From positions 4,710,501 to 4,774,500 of the forward strand of contig NZ_CP108462.1 in the NCBI RefSeq assembly GCF_036226365.1: a stretch of 64,000 nucleotides of DNA. Reading direction: 5' to 3'. The notes below the pieces were generated by a model. It saw nothing but the letters and a program-made list of their open reading frames with translations, was not told the DNA's origin and did not search any database. The stretch's first letter is position 1. Each line of letters begins with the position of its first letter. Shown one piece after another: positions 49,472-56,665 of this stretch. This DNA comes from Streptomyces sp. NBC_01262 (GTDB lineage Bacteria; Actinomycetota; Actinomycetes; Streptomycetales; Streptomycetaceae). Both the position numbers and the translations under genes were made by a program.

Positions 49472-50650
49472 ATGGCTACAGCTGTCTTCTTCCCCGAGGC
49501 TCCCGTTCCGCCCGCTGAACTGGACCGCGCCCTGCGGCCGTTCGGGTCGTCGACAATGCTGCCCGGCGAGGCGTACACGTCGGAGGCGGTGCTCGGCTGG
49601 GAGCGGCGGCATCTGTTCGCCGGGACCTGGAGCTGCCTGGGCCGCACGGACGACCTGTTCGGCCCTGGCGTCACCCAACACGCCCTGGTTGTCGGCGACA
49701 TACCGGTGCTGCTGACCCGCGAAAGCACCGGTGAGGGGACCGGCGGCGCGGTCCGGGCGTTCGCGAACACCTGCCGGCACCGGGGGCACGAGCTGCTGCC
49801 GGAGGGCGGCACGGGCAGCCGGGAGATCGTGCCGTGCCCGTACCACGCGTGGGCGTACGGGCTGGACGGCGGGCTGCGCCGCGCGCCCGGTTTCCAGGAG
49901 GTGCCGTCGTTCGAGCGGCAGGCGCACCGGCTGGTGGAGCTGCCGGCCGTGGAGTGGCACGGCTGGGTCCTGGCCAACGCGAGTGGAGACGCGGCGCCGT
50001 TCGCCGAACACCTCGGCGGGATGGGGCCGTTGGTGGCTCCGTACGCACCCGAGCGGCTGAGGCCCGCCGCCCGGCACGAGTACACGGTGGAGGCGAACTG
50101 GAAGGTGATCGTGGAGAACTACCACGAGTGCTACCACTGCCCGCTGATCCACCCGGAGCTGTGCGCGGTGTCGCCGCCCACCAGCGGTGACAACTACGAC
50201 CTGCCGGGCGCCTGGGTCGGCGGGTCCATGGACCTGCGCGAGGACGCGGAGACGATGTCGCTGACGGGCCGCTCGGCCGGACGCTTCATCGAGGGAACGG
50301 ACAGGCGCAAGGTGCTGTATCTCGGGCTGTTCCCGAACCTGTTGCTGTCCCTGCACCCCGACTACGTCATGGCCCACCGCCTCGTCCCGGAGGCGCCGGA
50401 CCGCACCCGGGTCACCTGCTCGTGGTACGTGCCCGAGGGCGTGGCCGACGCCTCGTACGCCGTGGAGTTCTGGGACCGCACCAACCGCCAGGACTGGGCC
50501 GCCTGCGAGTCCGTGCAACGCGGCCTGACCTCACCGCACTTCCGCCCCGGTCCGTTCGCCCCGAACGAGGACGCCGTGCACCGCTGGGTGCGCATCGTCG
50601 GCCGGGCCTACCGGGGCACGCCGCCGTGGGAGCCGCTTGGCTCCGCGTAG
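49472..50650 (+). CDS. Rieske non-heme iron oxygenase, quaternary-amine (betaine/carnitine/stachydrine) type
   Basis: 392 residues. Rieske cluster ligands Cys-x-His in NTCRHRGHE (about 92-98) and Cys-x2-His in VPCPYHAWAY (about 114-122). The catalytic iron site is NYHECYHCPLIHPEL (about 207-221). At the position between the two centres, most ring hydroxylases carry Asp, while this protein has Glu, as in carnitine oxygenase. That favours N-demethylation or cleavage of a trimethylammonium compound. ATG at 49472 with GGAGG upstream. No reductase gene is adjacent, so electrons must come from elsewhere. Its 3' end overlaps the opposing aldolase gene by 43 bp. Confidence 0.88.
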   Translation: MATAVFFPEAPVPPAELDRALRPFGSSTMLPGEAYTSEAVLGWERRHLFAGTWSCLGRTDDLFGPGVTQHALVVGDIPVLLTRESTGEGTGGAVRAFANTCRHRGHELLPEGGTGSREIVPCPYHAWAYGLDGGLRRAPGFQEVPSFERQAHRLVELPAVEWHGWVLANASGDAAPFAEHLGGMGPLVAPYAPERLRPAARHEYTVEANWKVIVENYHECYHCPLIHPELCAVSPPTSGDNYDLPGAWVGGSMDLREDAETMSLTGRSAGRFIEGTDRRKVLYLGLFPNLLLSLHPDYVMAHRLVPEAPDRTRVTCSWYVPEGVADASYAVEFWDRTNRQDWAACESVQRGLTSPHFRPGPFAPNEDAVHRWVRIVGRAYRGTPPWEPLGSA

Positions 50651-51276
50651 ACCGCGTCCATGAAGGCCCGCGCCCGGCGGGTGATGCCGGTCCAGTCGGC
50701 GGCGGCGACGGCGGCGGGGGGTACGACCTCGGAGCCGGCGCAGACCGCGCGAGCCCCGGCGGCCAGGAAGGCGGCGGTGTTGGCGGCGTTGACCCCGCCG
50801 GAGGCGACGAGGGGGACGCCGGGGTAGGGGCCGGAGAGGTCCTTGAAGTAGCGGGGGCCCAGCGCGTGGGCGGGGAAGATCTTCACGGCGGTGGCGCCGA
50901 GGTCGAGTGCGTCGGCGACCTCGGTGGGGGTGAGGGCGCCCATGACGACCGGCACGCCCGCCTCGGCTGCGGCCTCGGCGACGGCCGGCCGGCAGCCGGG
51001 GGTGACCAGGTAGGTGGCGCCCGCCTCGACGGCCTCGCGGGCCTGGGCGGCGGTCATGACCGTGCCGGCGCCGACCCGCCAGTCACCTCCGGCGGCTGCC
51101 TGCCCGATGTGGGCGGCCACGCCCGGCGTGGTGAAGGTGAACTCGACCCACCGGATGCCGCCTTCGGCCAGGGCGGCGCAGAGCGCGGACGCGTCGGGGA
51201 TCACGGGGGCCCTGACCACGGCTATGACGCGGTCGGCGGTCAGCTCGGTCAGCACGTCCGTGGGAGTCCTTGTCAC
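50608..51276 (-). CDS. 2-dehydro-3-deoxy-phosphogluconate/-galactonate aldolase (Eda/DgoA type)
   Basis: 222 residues. Schiff-base Lys in ATAVKIFPA (about 134) and the proton-relay Glu in RWVEFTF (about 45); the phosphate-binding tail is ASGGVN. It cleaves 2-keto-3-deoxy-6-phospho-sugar acids to pyruvate and glyceraldehyde 3-phosphate. The GTG start at 51276 overlaps the kinase stop. Along with that kinase it forms the lower part of a sugar-acid pathway, possibly using the product of the galactonate dehydratase at 4.8 kb. Confidence 0.88.
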   Translation of the reverse strand: MTRTPTDVLTELTADRVIAVVRAPVIPDASALCAALAEGGIRWVEFTFTTPGVAAHIGQAAAGGDWRVGAGTVMTAAQAREAVEAGATYLVTPGCRPAVAEAAAEAGVPVVMGALTPTEVADALDLGATAVKIFPAHALGPRYFKDLSGPYPGVPLVASGGVNAANTAAFLAAGARAVCAGSEVVPPAAVAAADWTGITRRARAFMDAVYAEPSGSHGGVPR

Positions 51277-52235
51277 GAGAGGCGGAGCGCGGACCAGGCC
51301 GCGTCGTCGAGCGCCAGCCGGGCGTCGAGTTCGGGGCGGGGCGGGACGGCGGGGGTGTCCTCGCGGGTGCGCAGGGTGGCGGCGGCGACGAGGTGGCCCA
51401 GGCGCAGCCGCCCGGCGGCGTCGCGGTCCTCCAGCAGCCCGGCGAGGTATCCGGCGGCGAAGGCGTCGCCCGCGCCGACGCGTTCGAGCACCTCGGACTC
51501 GGGGGTGGGCACGAAGACCGTGCCGTCGGCCGCGTACGAGGTCGCTCCGTGGCCCGCGTCCTTGACGACGAGCAGCGGGCCAGTCCCCATCAAGTCACGG
51601 ATCTCGTCCGGATTGCGGGTGCCCCACAGCGCCTCGGCCTCGTCGCGGCCGACGAACACGATGTCCGCCGCGCGGGCCAGCGCGAGCAGCGAGCTGGCCG
51701 CCGTGCCGGAGGGCCGCCGCCCCCACAGGGCGGGGCGGTGGTTGACGTCGAAGGAGACGGCCGGGCCGGGGACGGCCCGCCGGACGACCAGTTCCTGGAG
51801 CAGCTCCATGCAGCTGTCCGACAGGGCGGCCGTGACCCCCGACAGGTGCAGCACCCGGGCCCGCCCCAGCAGCGGAAGCCGGGCCAGCTCCGGGCCCATC
51901 CGCGAGGCGGCCGAGCCCCGGCGGTAGTAGTGGGTGCCGGTGCGGTCCGGACCCGGGTCCTTGAAGTAGACGCCGGTCTGCCGCACCGGGTCCACCTCGA
52001 CCGCGCTCACGTCGACACCGCGCGCCCCGAGGTCCGCCAGCACCCGCCGCCCGAAAGGGTCGTCGCCGACCCGGCCGAGCCAGGCCGCCCGATGGCCCAA
52101 CGCGGCCAGCCCGCAGGCCACATTGGACTCCGCGCCGCCCACCCCCAGCGCCAGCGCCGGCTGTTCGGCCAGCGGCCGGGAGTCGGCCGGGCTGAGCATC
52201 GCCATCGTCTCGCCGACGCACACGACTATGGACAC
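51273..52235 (-). CDS. kdgK: 2-keto-3-deoxygluconate/galactonate kinase (PfkB family)
   Basis: 320 residues, ribokinase fold. N-terminal GVGGAESNVACGLAALG and the catalytic GAGDAFAAGYLAGLL (about 270-284, with Asp in GDAF as base) are complete. Residues such as HYYRRGSAASRMGPEL resemble sugar-acid kinases rather than fructokinases. ATG at 52235. It leads the leftward kinase-aldolase operon and is divergent from the IclR gene, sharing a promoter region with two copies of one operator motif. Confidence 0.87.
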   Translation of the reverse strand: MSIVVCVGETMAMLSPADSRPLAEQPALALGVGGAESNVACGLAALGHRAAWLGRVGDDPFGRRVLADLGARGVDVSAVEVDPVRQTGVYFKDPGPDRTGTHYYRRGSAASRMGPELARLPLLGRARVLHLSGVTAALSDSCMELLQELVVRRAVPGPAVSFDVNHRPALWGRRPSGTAASSLLALARAADIVFVGRDEAEALWGTRNPDEIRDLMGTGPLLVVKDAGHGATSYAADGTVFVPTPESEVLERVGAGDAFAAGYLAGLLEDRDAAGRLRLGHLVAAATLRTREDTPAVPPRPELDARLALDDAAWSALRLS

Positions 52236-52265
52236 GTAGGAGCTTCCTTACGCCGGTCGAGGTGT

Positions 52266-52280
52266 TGTGCGATGCAAAAT
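52266..52280. promoter_or_regulatory. IclR operator candidate, copy 1
   Basis: TTGTGCGATGCAAAA, a partial palindrome fitting TTNTGCNATGCANAA, upstream of the kinase gene. The same motif occurs once more 90 bp away. Confidence 0.6.
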
Positions 52281-52369
52281 CCAATTCCGCAAAGCGCTGC
52301 GCACCGGACGAGACGCTAGCCCCGATGCCGTTCAGCGGTCAATGACCGATTCCATTGAGCGACATTTGA

Positions 52370-52384
52370 TTTTGCTATGCAGAA
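52370..52384. promoter_or_regulatory. IclR operator candidate, copy 2
   Basis: TTTTGCTATGCAGAA, the second match to TTNTGCNATGCANAA, just before the IclR gene. It covers the ATG at 52377, which argues that translation of IclR starts further downstream. Confidence 0.6.
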
Positions 52385-52400
52385 CGTTACGATGCTCGGC

Positions 52401-53195
52401 ATGTCCGACCCAGACCGACGCAACGCCTCGTCGTCATTGCGGCGCGCACTGTCCATCCTCATGTTCCTGGCCGAGGACGGCGGCCACCCCGTCGGCGTCA
52501 CCCTCACCGAGCTCGCCACCGGCCTCGGCCTCAGCAAGAGCACCGTCCTGCGCCTGGCCGCCCCGCTCCGCGAGGCCCGCCTCGTCGACCAGGACGCCGA
52601 GAGCGGCCGCTACCGCCTCGGCCCGCAGAACGCCCTCCTCGGCCAGGTCTACCTCGAACGCCTCGACGTACGCCGGGTCGCCTCCCCCCTCCTCCAGCAA
52701 CTCGTCGAGGAAGTGGGCGAAACCGTGCACCTGCTGACCTTCGACGCCCCCGAGATCGTCTACATCGACAAGGTCGAGAGCCCGCAGCCCGTCCGCATGC
52801 ACTCCCGCATCGGCAGCCGCCAGCCCGCCTACTGCACCGCCACCGGCAAAGCCTTCCTCGCCCACGCCACCGAAGACGTCGTCGACCTCGTCATCGCCGC
52901 CGGCATGCCCGCCCGCACCGAGTTCACCATCACCTCCCCCGACCGCCTGCGCGCCGACCTCGCCCTCACCCGCGAACGCGGCTACGCCATCGACGACATC
53001 GAGAACGAGCACGACATCCGCTGCGCCGCCGCCCCCGTCTTCGACCACACCGGCATCGTCACCACCGCCGTCTCCGTCTCCGGCCCCGCCTCCCGCATCA
53101 CCCCCGACCGCCTCCCAGCCATCGGCTCCCGGCTCACCGCCGCCACCAGAGCCATCACCGAGCAACTCGGAGGATCCGTACCGGCGCCGGTCTGA
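52401..53195 (+). CDS. IclR-family transcriptional regulator
   Basis: 264 residues. N-terminal winged HTH (SSLRRALSILMFLAEDGG, LTELATGLGLSKSTVLRLAAPL) and a C-terminal effector domain with the family PAYCTATGKAFLAH and ENEHDIRCAAAPVFD. ATG 52401 chosen, as the ATGs at 52377 and 52392 fall in or next to an operator-like palindrome; no strong ribosome site is visible for any of them. It likely represses the divergent kinase/aldolase operon and itself until a keto-deoxy sugar acid binds. Confidence 0.9.
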   Translation: MSDPDRRNASSSLRRALSILMFLAEDGGHPVGVTLTELATGLGLSKSTVLRLAAPLREARLVDQDAESGRYRLGPQNALLGQVYLERLDVRRVASPLLQQLVEEVGETVHLLTFDAPEIVYIDKVESPQPVRMHSRIGSRQPAYCTATGKAFLAHATEDVVDLVIAAGMPARTEFTITSPDRLRADLALTRERGYAIDDIENEHDIRCAAAPVFDHTGIVTTAVSVSGPASRITPDRLPAIGSRLTAATRAITEQLGGSVPAPV

Positions 53196-53204
53196 GCAAA
53201 GCGA

Positions 53205-53615
53205 TCAGGCGATGTCGTGGACGTTGTGCTCGCTCAGGTCCGAAGCGTGCCGGGCCACAGCCTGGTAGTCGGCGTCATCGTGGAGGACGACCAGATCGTG
53301 ATGGGCCGCGGTGGCCGCGATGATGAGGTCGACCGCCGAGGCGCTGCGATGCTCGCCCGCCTGGGCCATGCGATGTTGAACCGCGCTGATCCAGTGCCCT
53401 GCGTTTTTCGGCACCGCCACGTCGGGGTAGAGGTCAGTGAACATCTCCACGATCTCGTCGTACTCGCGACGGTCCCTGGCGCTGTACAGGAACTCGGCGC
53501 GCTGTGGGTAGCAGGCTGCGATGGATCCGGCATTGATCGCGTCATACCAGGCGGATTGCAACTTGGGGTCGCGGAGCAGCCGTACGAGGCCAGAGGTATC
53601 GAGCAGATAGATCAC
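53205..53615 (-). CDS. vapC: VapC-type PIN-domain toxin
   Basis: 136 residues. PIN acidic residues: Asp6 (YLLDTSGL), Glu near 41 (QRAEFLYSA), Asp near 95 (AVDLIIAATAAHH) and Asp near 113-116 (LHDDADYQ). It overlaps the antitoxin gene by 4 bp. The arrangement antitoxin-toxin with an upstream long inverted repeat is classic for type II VapBC modules. Not closely alike to the PIN protein at 16.4 kb. Confidence 0.9.
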   Translation of the reverse strand: MIYLLDTSGLVRLLRDPKLQSAWYDAINAGSIAACYPQRAEFLYSARDRREYDEIVEMFTDLYPDVAVPKNAGHWISAVQHRMAQAGEHRSASAVDLIIAATAAHHDLVVLHDDADYQAVARHASDLSEHNVHDIA

Positions 53616-53833
53616 CGGTCGTGCTTCTCCGCCCGGTGCAGGCGCTCAGCGTCCCCGACGGCACCCCACTCACGTGCTCGCTCGAAGTGTCGGCTTATGC
53701 GAGCCGCACGCTCCTGCTGCTCGGCGTAGAAGTGGAGAGCGAGGTTGACCGCTTCCTTCTTGGTCCTGACTTTGGACAGAGCCATGACGCTTTCCAGCGC
53801 GTCGTCATCAAGATCGATCTGGGTCACAGACAT
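53612..53833 (-). CDS. vapB: VapB-type antitoxin (ribbon-helix-helix)
   Basis: 73 residues from the ATG at 53833, chosen because GGAGGAG lies 7 bp upstream. Residues 1-40 match the VapB DNA-binding fold (TQIDLDDDALESVMALSKVRTKKEAVNLAL, cited in part). The tail wraps the toxin. Longer starts at 53869 or 53890 would run through the operator repeat and lack ribosome sites. Confidence 0.85.
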   Translation of the reverse strand: MSVTQIDLDDDALESVMALSKVRTKKEAVNLALHFYAEQQERAARISRHFERAREWGAVGDAERLHRAEKHDR

Positions 53834-53846
53834 AGCCGCTCCTCCA

Positions 53847-53896
53847 GGGTCAATGTTGGCAATGTACATAGAAGGATACGTCACCAACATTGACCC
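53847..53896. promoter_or_regulatory. Long inverted repeat, operator of vapBC
   Basis: Perfect 13-bp arms GGGTCAATGTTGG (53847-53859) and CCAACATTGACCC (53884-53896) with a 24-bp spacer, directly upstream of vapB. This is the expected layout for binding by the VapBC complex. The right arm ends 4 bp before the cysteine-dioxygenase stop codon. Confidence 0.75.
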
Positions 53897-53899
53897 TGC

Positions 53900-54394
53900 C
53901 TACGCTACGTCGTCCAGCGGCCGCAGTTCGTCGGCGTAGCTGACCGAGAGCCGGCGCAGCACGCCGTCGTCGATGGAGTACTGGCCGAGCCGCCACAGGG
54001 GCGGGGAGTAGGCGTGGATGGAGACGCTCTGGTCGGTGGCGCCGACGAGGCGGTGGATGTGGTCGGGGCCGAAGCAGAAGGAGACGCCCTCACCGACCAC
54101 CGTCTCCAGGTGGGCGCCGCCGATGCGGGGGTTGCATTCGCGCAGGGCGCCGCCGACGACGCGGACGGCGCCGGAGGAGATGTCGTGGTCGTGCCAGCCG
54201 GTGTCGTTCTCGGGGGTCCAGCAGAGCAGCCAGACGTCGACGTACTCGTCCCGGTGGAGGGAGACGTAGTGCCGGTTCTCGCTGGAGTAGGCGACGTGGT
54301 GGCGCCAGAGGTCGGGGCGCTCGGCCAGGGTGTCGACGAGGTCCCGCAGTTCCTGCTTGCCGAGGCACTGCTCGGGCAGGGCTTCCCAGGGCAT
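53900..54394 (-). CDS. Cysteine dioxygenase-like cupin (thiol dioxygenase)
   Basis: 164 residues. The iron-binding His residues are in GWHDHDISSGAVRVVGG (about 66-83) and PDHIHRLVG (about 110-118), the three-His pattern of thiol dioxygenases. Related enzymes oxidise cysteine or 3-mercaptopropionate to sulfinates. ATG 54394. It follows the amidohydrolase by 16 bp in a two-gene operon headed by the LacI-controlled promoter. A thiol substrate produced by degradation of a sulfur compound is possible. Confidence 0.85.
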   Translation of the reverse strand: MPWEALPEQCLGKQELRDLVDTLAERPDLWRHHVAYSSENRHYVSLHRDEYVDVWLLCWTPENDTGWHDHDISSGAVRVVGGALRECNPRIGGAHLETVVGEGVSFCFGPDHIHRLVGATDQSVSIHAYSPPLWRLGQYSIDDGVLRRLSVSYADELRPLDDVA

Positions 54395-54410
54395 GGGGCG
54401 GTCATTCCTT

Positions 54411-55337
54411 TCAGGTGCCGGTGCCGGTGCCGGTGAGCAGGCGCCGGGGGTTGGCGACGCGGAGGGCGTGGGTGGCGGCCGGGCCGAGGCCGAAGCCGGG
54501 CTGGTGCGGGGGCTCGGCGTAGGGGCGGTCCGAGCCCTGGAGTACGAGGTCGATGCCGAGGACGCGGACGATCGCGTCAACGGCACGGGGACCGTAGGAG
54601 GAGGTCTCGACGAAGGCGTACGGATCCACCTCGCCCCGGCCGCCGCCCCGCGCGGCGAGGCGCTCGCCGTGGAGCGGGGCGAGCCCGGCCAGGAGGGCGA
54701 AGCAGACCCGGAGCCGGGGGTGGCGGGGGCGGCCGAAGGCGCGGAAGGCGTACCAGGCGGTGTGCATCTGGTGGACGTAGGGGACGAGGGCGGGCCACCA
54801 CCCGGGTCCTGCGGCCGGGGAAGCGGACGCGGGACCCGGGTGGAGGAACAGGGGGAGATCGCGGGCTTCGAGGAGGTCCAGGAGAGGGGCGCAGCGGGCG
54901 TAACCGGCGGCGTCGGCAAGGGCGTCGGCGGGGAGCTGGAGACCGGCGAAGCCCCGGTCGAGCTCCTTGGCGGTGGCGGTGGGGTCGATCTCGCGCACCG
55001 AAGCGGCGGCCCAGGCCCGGAAGGGAGCGGGGAGGGCGGCGGCGCCGTCGTGGTAGGCGTCGAGGAGGGGCCGCGCCTGCTCGGGCGGCAGCCATTCGAC
55101 GCCCAGCGGAGCGGAAAGGGAGACCAGCACGCGGTCCAGGCCGTCAGCAACAGCGAGTTCGGCGCGGGCGGCGAGGTCGTGGTCAGCGGGCCGGATCTCG
55201 TAGGGCGGCTCACCGTGGAGGTACAGCGTCCAGCCGTCCCCGCCGCCCAGGCAGGGCGGCTCGCGGCGGGCCCGCAGGGCCGCCAGGAAGGACGGGGTCC
55301 ACAGGTGCTGATGAACGTCTACGGAAGTCACCGCCAT
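54411..55337 (-). CDS. Amidohydrolase family protein
   Basis: 308 residues. Metal-binding start DVHQHLW, His in LFLHPGP (about 165) and Asp in LQGSDRPYAEP (about 278-282) fit the amidohydrolase-2 TIM barrel. The C-terminus ends in a GTGTGT repeat encoded by a run of six-base units. ATG or a near start at 55337. First gene of the operon with the thiol-dioxygenase-like gene. Substrate unknown. Confidence 0.85.
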   Translation of the reverse strand: MAVTSVDVHQHLWTPSFLAALRARREPPCLGGGDGWTLYLHGEPPYEIRPADHDLAARAELAVADGLDRVLVSLSAPLGVEWLPPEQARPLLDAYHDGAAALPAPFRAWAAASVREIDPTATAKELDRGFAGLQLPADALADAAGYARCAPLLDLLEARDLPLFLHPGPASASPAAGPGWWPALVPYVHQMHTAWYAFRAFGRPRHPRLRVCFALLAGLAPLHGERLAARGGGRGEVDPYAFVETSSYGPRAVDAIVRVLGIDLVLQGSDRPYAEPPHQPGFGLGPAATHALRVANPRRLLTGTGTGT

Positions 55338-55342
55338 CCCCT

Positions 55343-55395
55343 CTGGACCGTTTCACTGAACCGCTTCACTGGACCGGTTCAGTGAAACGGTCCAG
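55343..55395. promoter_or_regulatory. Long LacI-type operator region with 20-bp perfect inverted repeat
   Basis: Arms 55343-55362 and 55376-55395 are perfectly complementary over 20 bp. Inside lies another palindrome, TTCACTGGACC facing GGTTCAGTGAA (one mismatch), centred on CG as LacI operators are. Between the amidohydrolase start and the lacI gene, so it probably controls both directions. Confidence 0.75.
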
Positions 55396-55429
55396 AAGCC
55401 GCGCTGTCAAGACTGTCTAAGGTGGTCCG

Positions 55430-56434
55430 GTGACCCGGAAGAGCAACCGCACGACCATTCGCGACGTGGCGAAGGCGACCGGCCTGTCGTCGTCGGCGGT
55501 CTCGTACGCCCTGCGCGGCATCCAGACCTCCGAGGAGACCCAGGAGCGCGTGCGCCGGGCGGCGGACGAGCTGGGCTACGAGGCGCACCCCATCGCCCGC
55601 GCCCTGGCCAGCGGCCGCAGCGGCATGGTGGGCATGCTCTGCGGCTCCCTGGAGGACTTCTGGCAGCAGACGCTCGCCGTCGGCATCGCCCGCGAACTGC
55701 TCGCCCGCGACCGCTACGCCCTGATCCTCGACGCGGGCGGCGACCCCGAACGCGAACTGGACCTGGCCCGGCGGCTGCGCGACCAGCGCGTGGACGGGCT
55801 GATCGTCCAGCCGCTGGACCCGTCCGCACCCCTGTGGGCGGAGCTCGGCGACGACCTCCCCGTGGTGTCGATCGGCGACGCCCTGCACGGCGGCCAGTCC
55901 CGCGGCGAGGTCGTCTTCGACAACCGCCGCGGGGTCACCCTCGCCCTAGAACACCTCCACGGGCTCGGCCACCGCCGTATCGCCGTCCTCACCTCGACCC
56001 AGGCCAGCACCCCCGACCGCCCCGCCGACGTCTACGTCCACTCCGAAGCCGCCCGCCTAGGCCTCGCCGTGGCGGTCACCGTCGCCCCCCAGGCCCTCGA
56101 AGCCGCCACTCGCGTCGCCCACCAGGTCCTCACCGCCGATCCCCGCCCCACCGCCGTCTTCTGCTTCTCCGACTCCATCGCCTACGGGGTCTACGCCGCC
56201 GCCCGCGAACTGAACCTGGACGTACCCGGCGACATCTCCGTCTGCGGCTACGACAGCCACCCGATGTCCGCCCTCCTCACACCCCCGCTCACCACCGTCG
56301 ACTGGGACATCGACGGCACCGTCCACGCCGCCGTACGCGTCATGGTCGGCGCGATCGAGGGCAAACCGCGCCGCCGCCGCATCGTCCACGAACCGACCCT
56401 GCGCCAACGGGATTCGACCGGCCCAACAGCCTGA
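55430..56434 (+). CDS. LacI-family transcriptional regulator
   Basis: 334 residues. GTG start at 55430 with AAGGTGG upstream. HTH: TTIRDVAKATGLSSSAVSYAL; then the hinge helix (ELGYEAHPIARALASG) and a normal-length ligand domain ending in TTVDWDIDG. It is divergent from the amidohydrolase/thiol-dioxygenase operon and has a 20-bp inverted repeat just upstream, its likely site. The effector is unknown. Confidence 0.92.
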   Translation: MTRKSNRTTIRDVAKATGLSSSAVSYALRGIQTSEETQERVRRAADELGYEAHPIARALASGRSGMVGMLCGSLEDFWQQTLAVGIARELLARDRYALILDAGGDPERELDLARRLRDQRVDGLIVQPLDPSAPLWAELGDDLPVVSIGDALHGGQSRGEVVFDNRRGVTLALEHLHGLGHRRIAVLTSTQASTPDRPADVYVHSEAARLGLAVAVTVAPQALEAATRVAHQVLTADPRPTAVFCFSDSIAYGVYAAARELNLDVPGDISVCGYDSHPMSALLTPPLTTVDWDIDGTVHAAVRVMVGAIEGKPRRRRIVHEPTLRQRDSTGPTA

Positions 56435-56665
56435 GGACCGCACCCCCACCGGCCGTTCGCCGCGACAGAACCGAAGGGGACGGTGGAGGGATGCGCCCGG
56501 AAGCGACGAGCGAGGATCCCGGGCAACGAACCCGGCCGACCCGAGTCGCGAGCGCTGAGGACGCAGTCCCGGCAGGCGGCCCCGACCGTAAGACAACAGC
56601 AGGCGCACACCGGCCGACCCAGCCCGTCCGGCGCTTGAGGACGGAACCGGCAACCACAACCACCG
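56435..56665. other. Intergenic region with a common Streptomyces-type repeat
   Basis: 230 bp with no gene that I can support. Around 56625-56645 it contains CCCGTCCGGCGCTTGAGGAC, a sequence I recall as widespread in streptomycete intergenic DNA. A related form (CCCGTCCGGCGATTTG) sits in the terminator at 62.87 kb. Function is not clear. Confidence 0.4.

Noticed and set aside
53834..53890. Longer vapB starting at 53890 or 53869
   Set aside because: It would run through the operator repeat and has no ribosome site; the ATG at 53833 has GGAGGAG.
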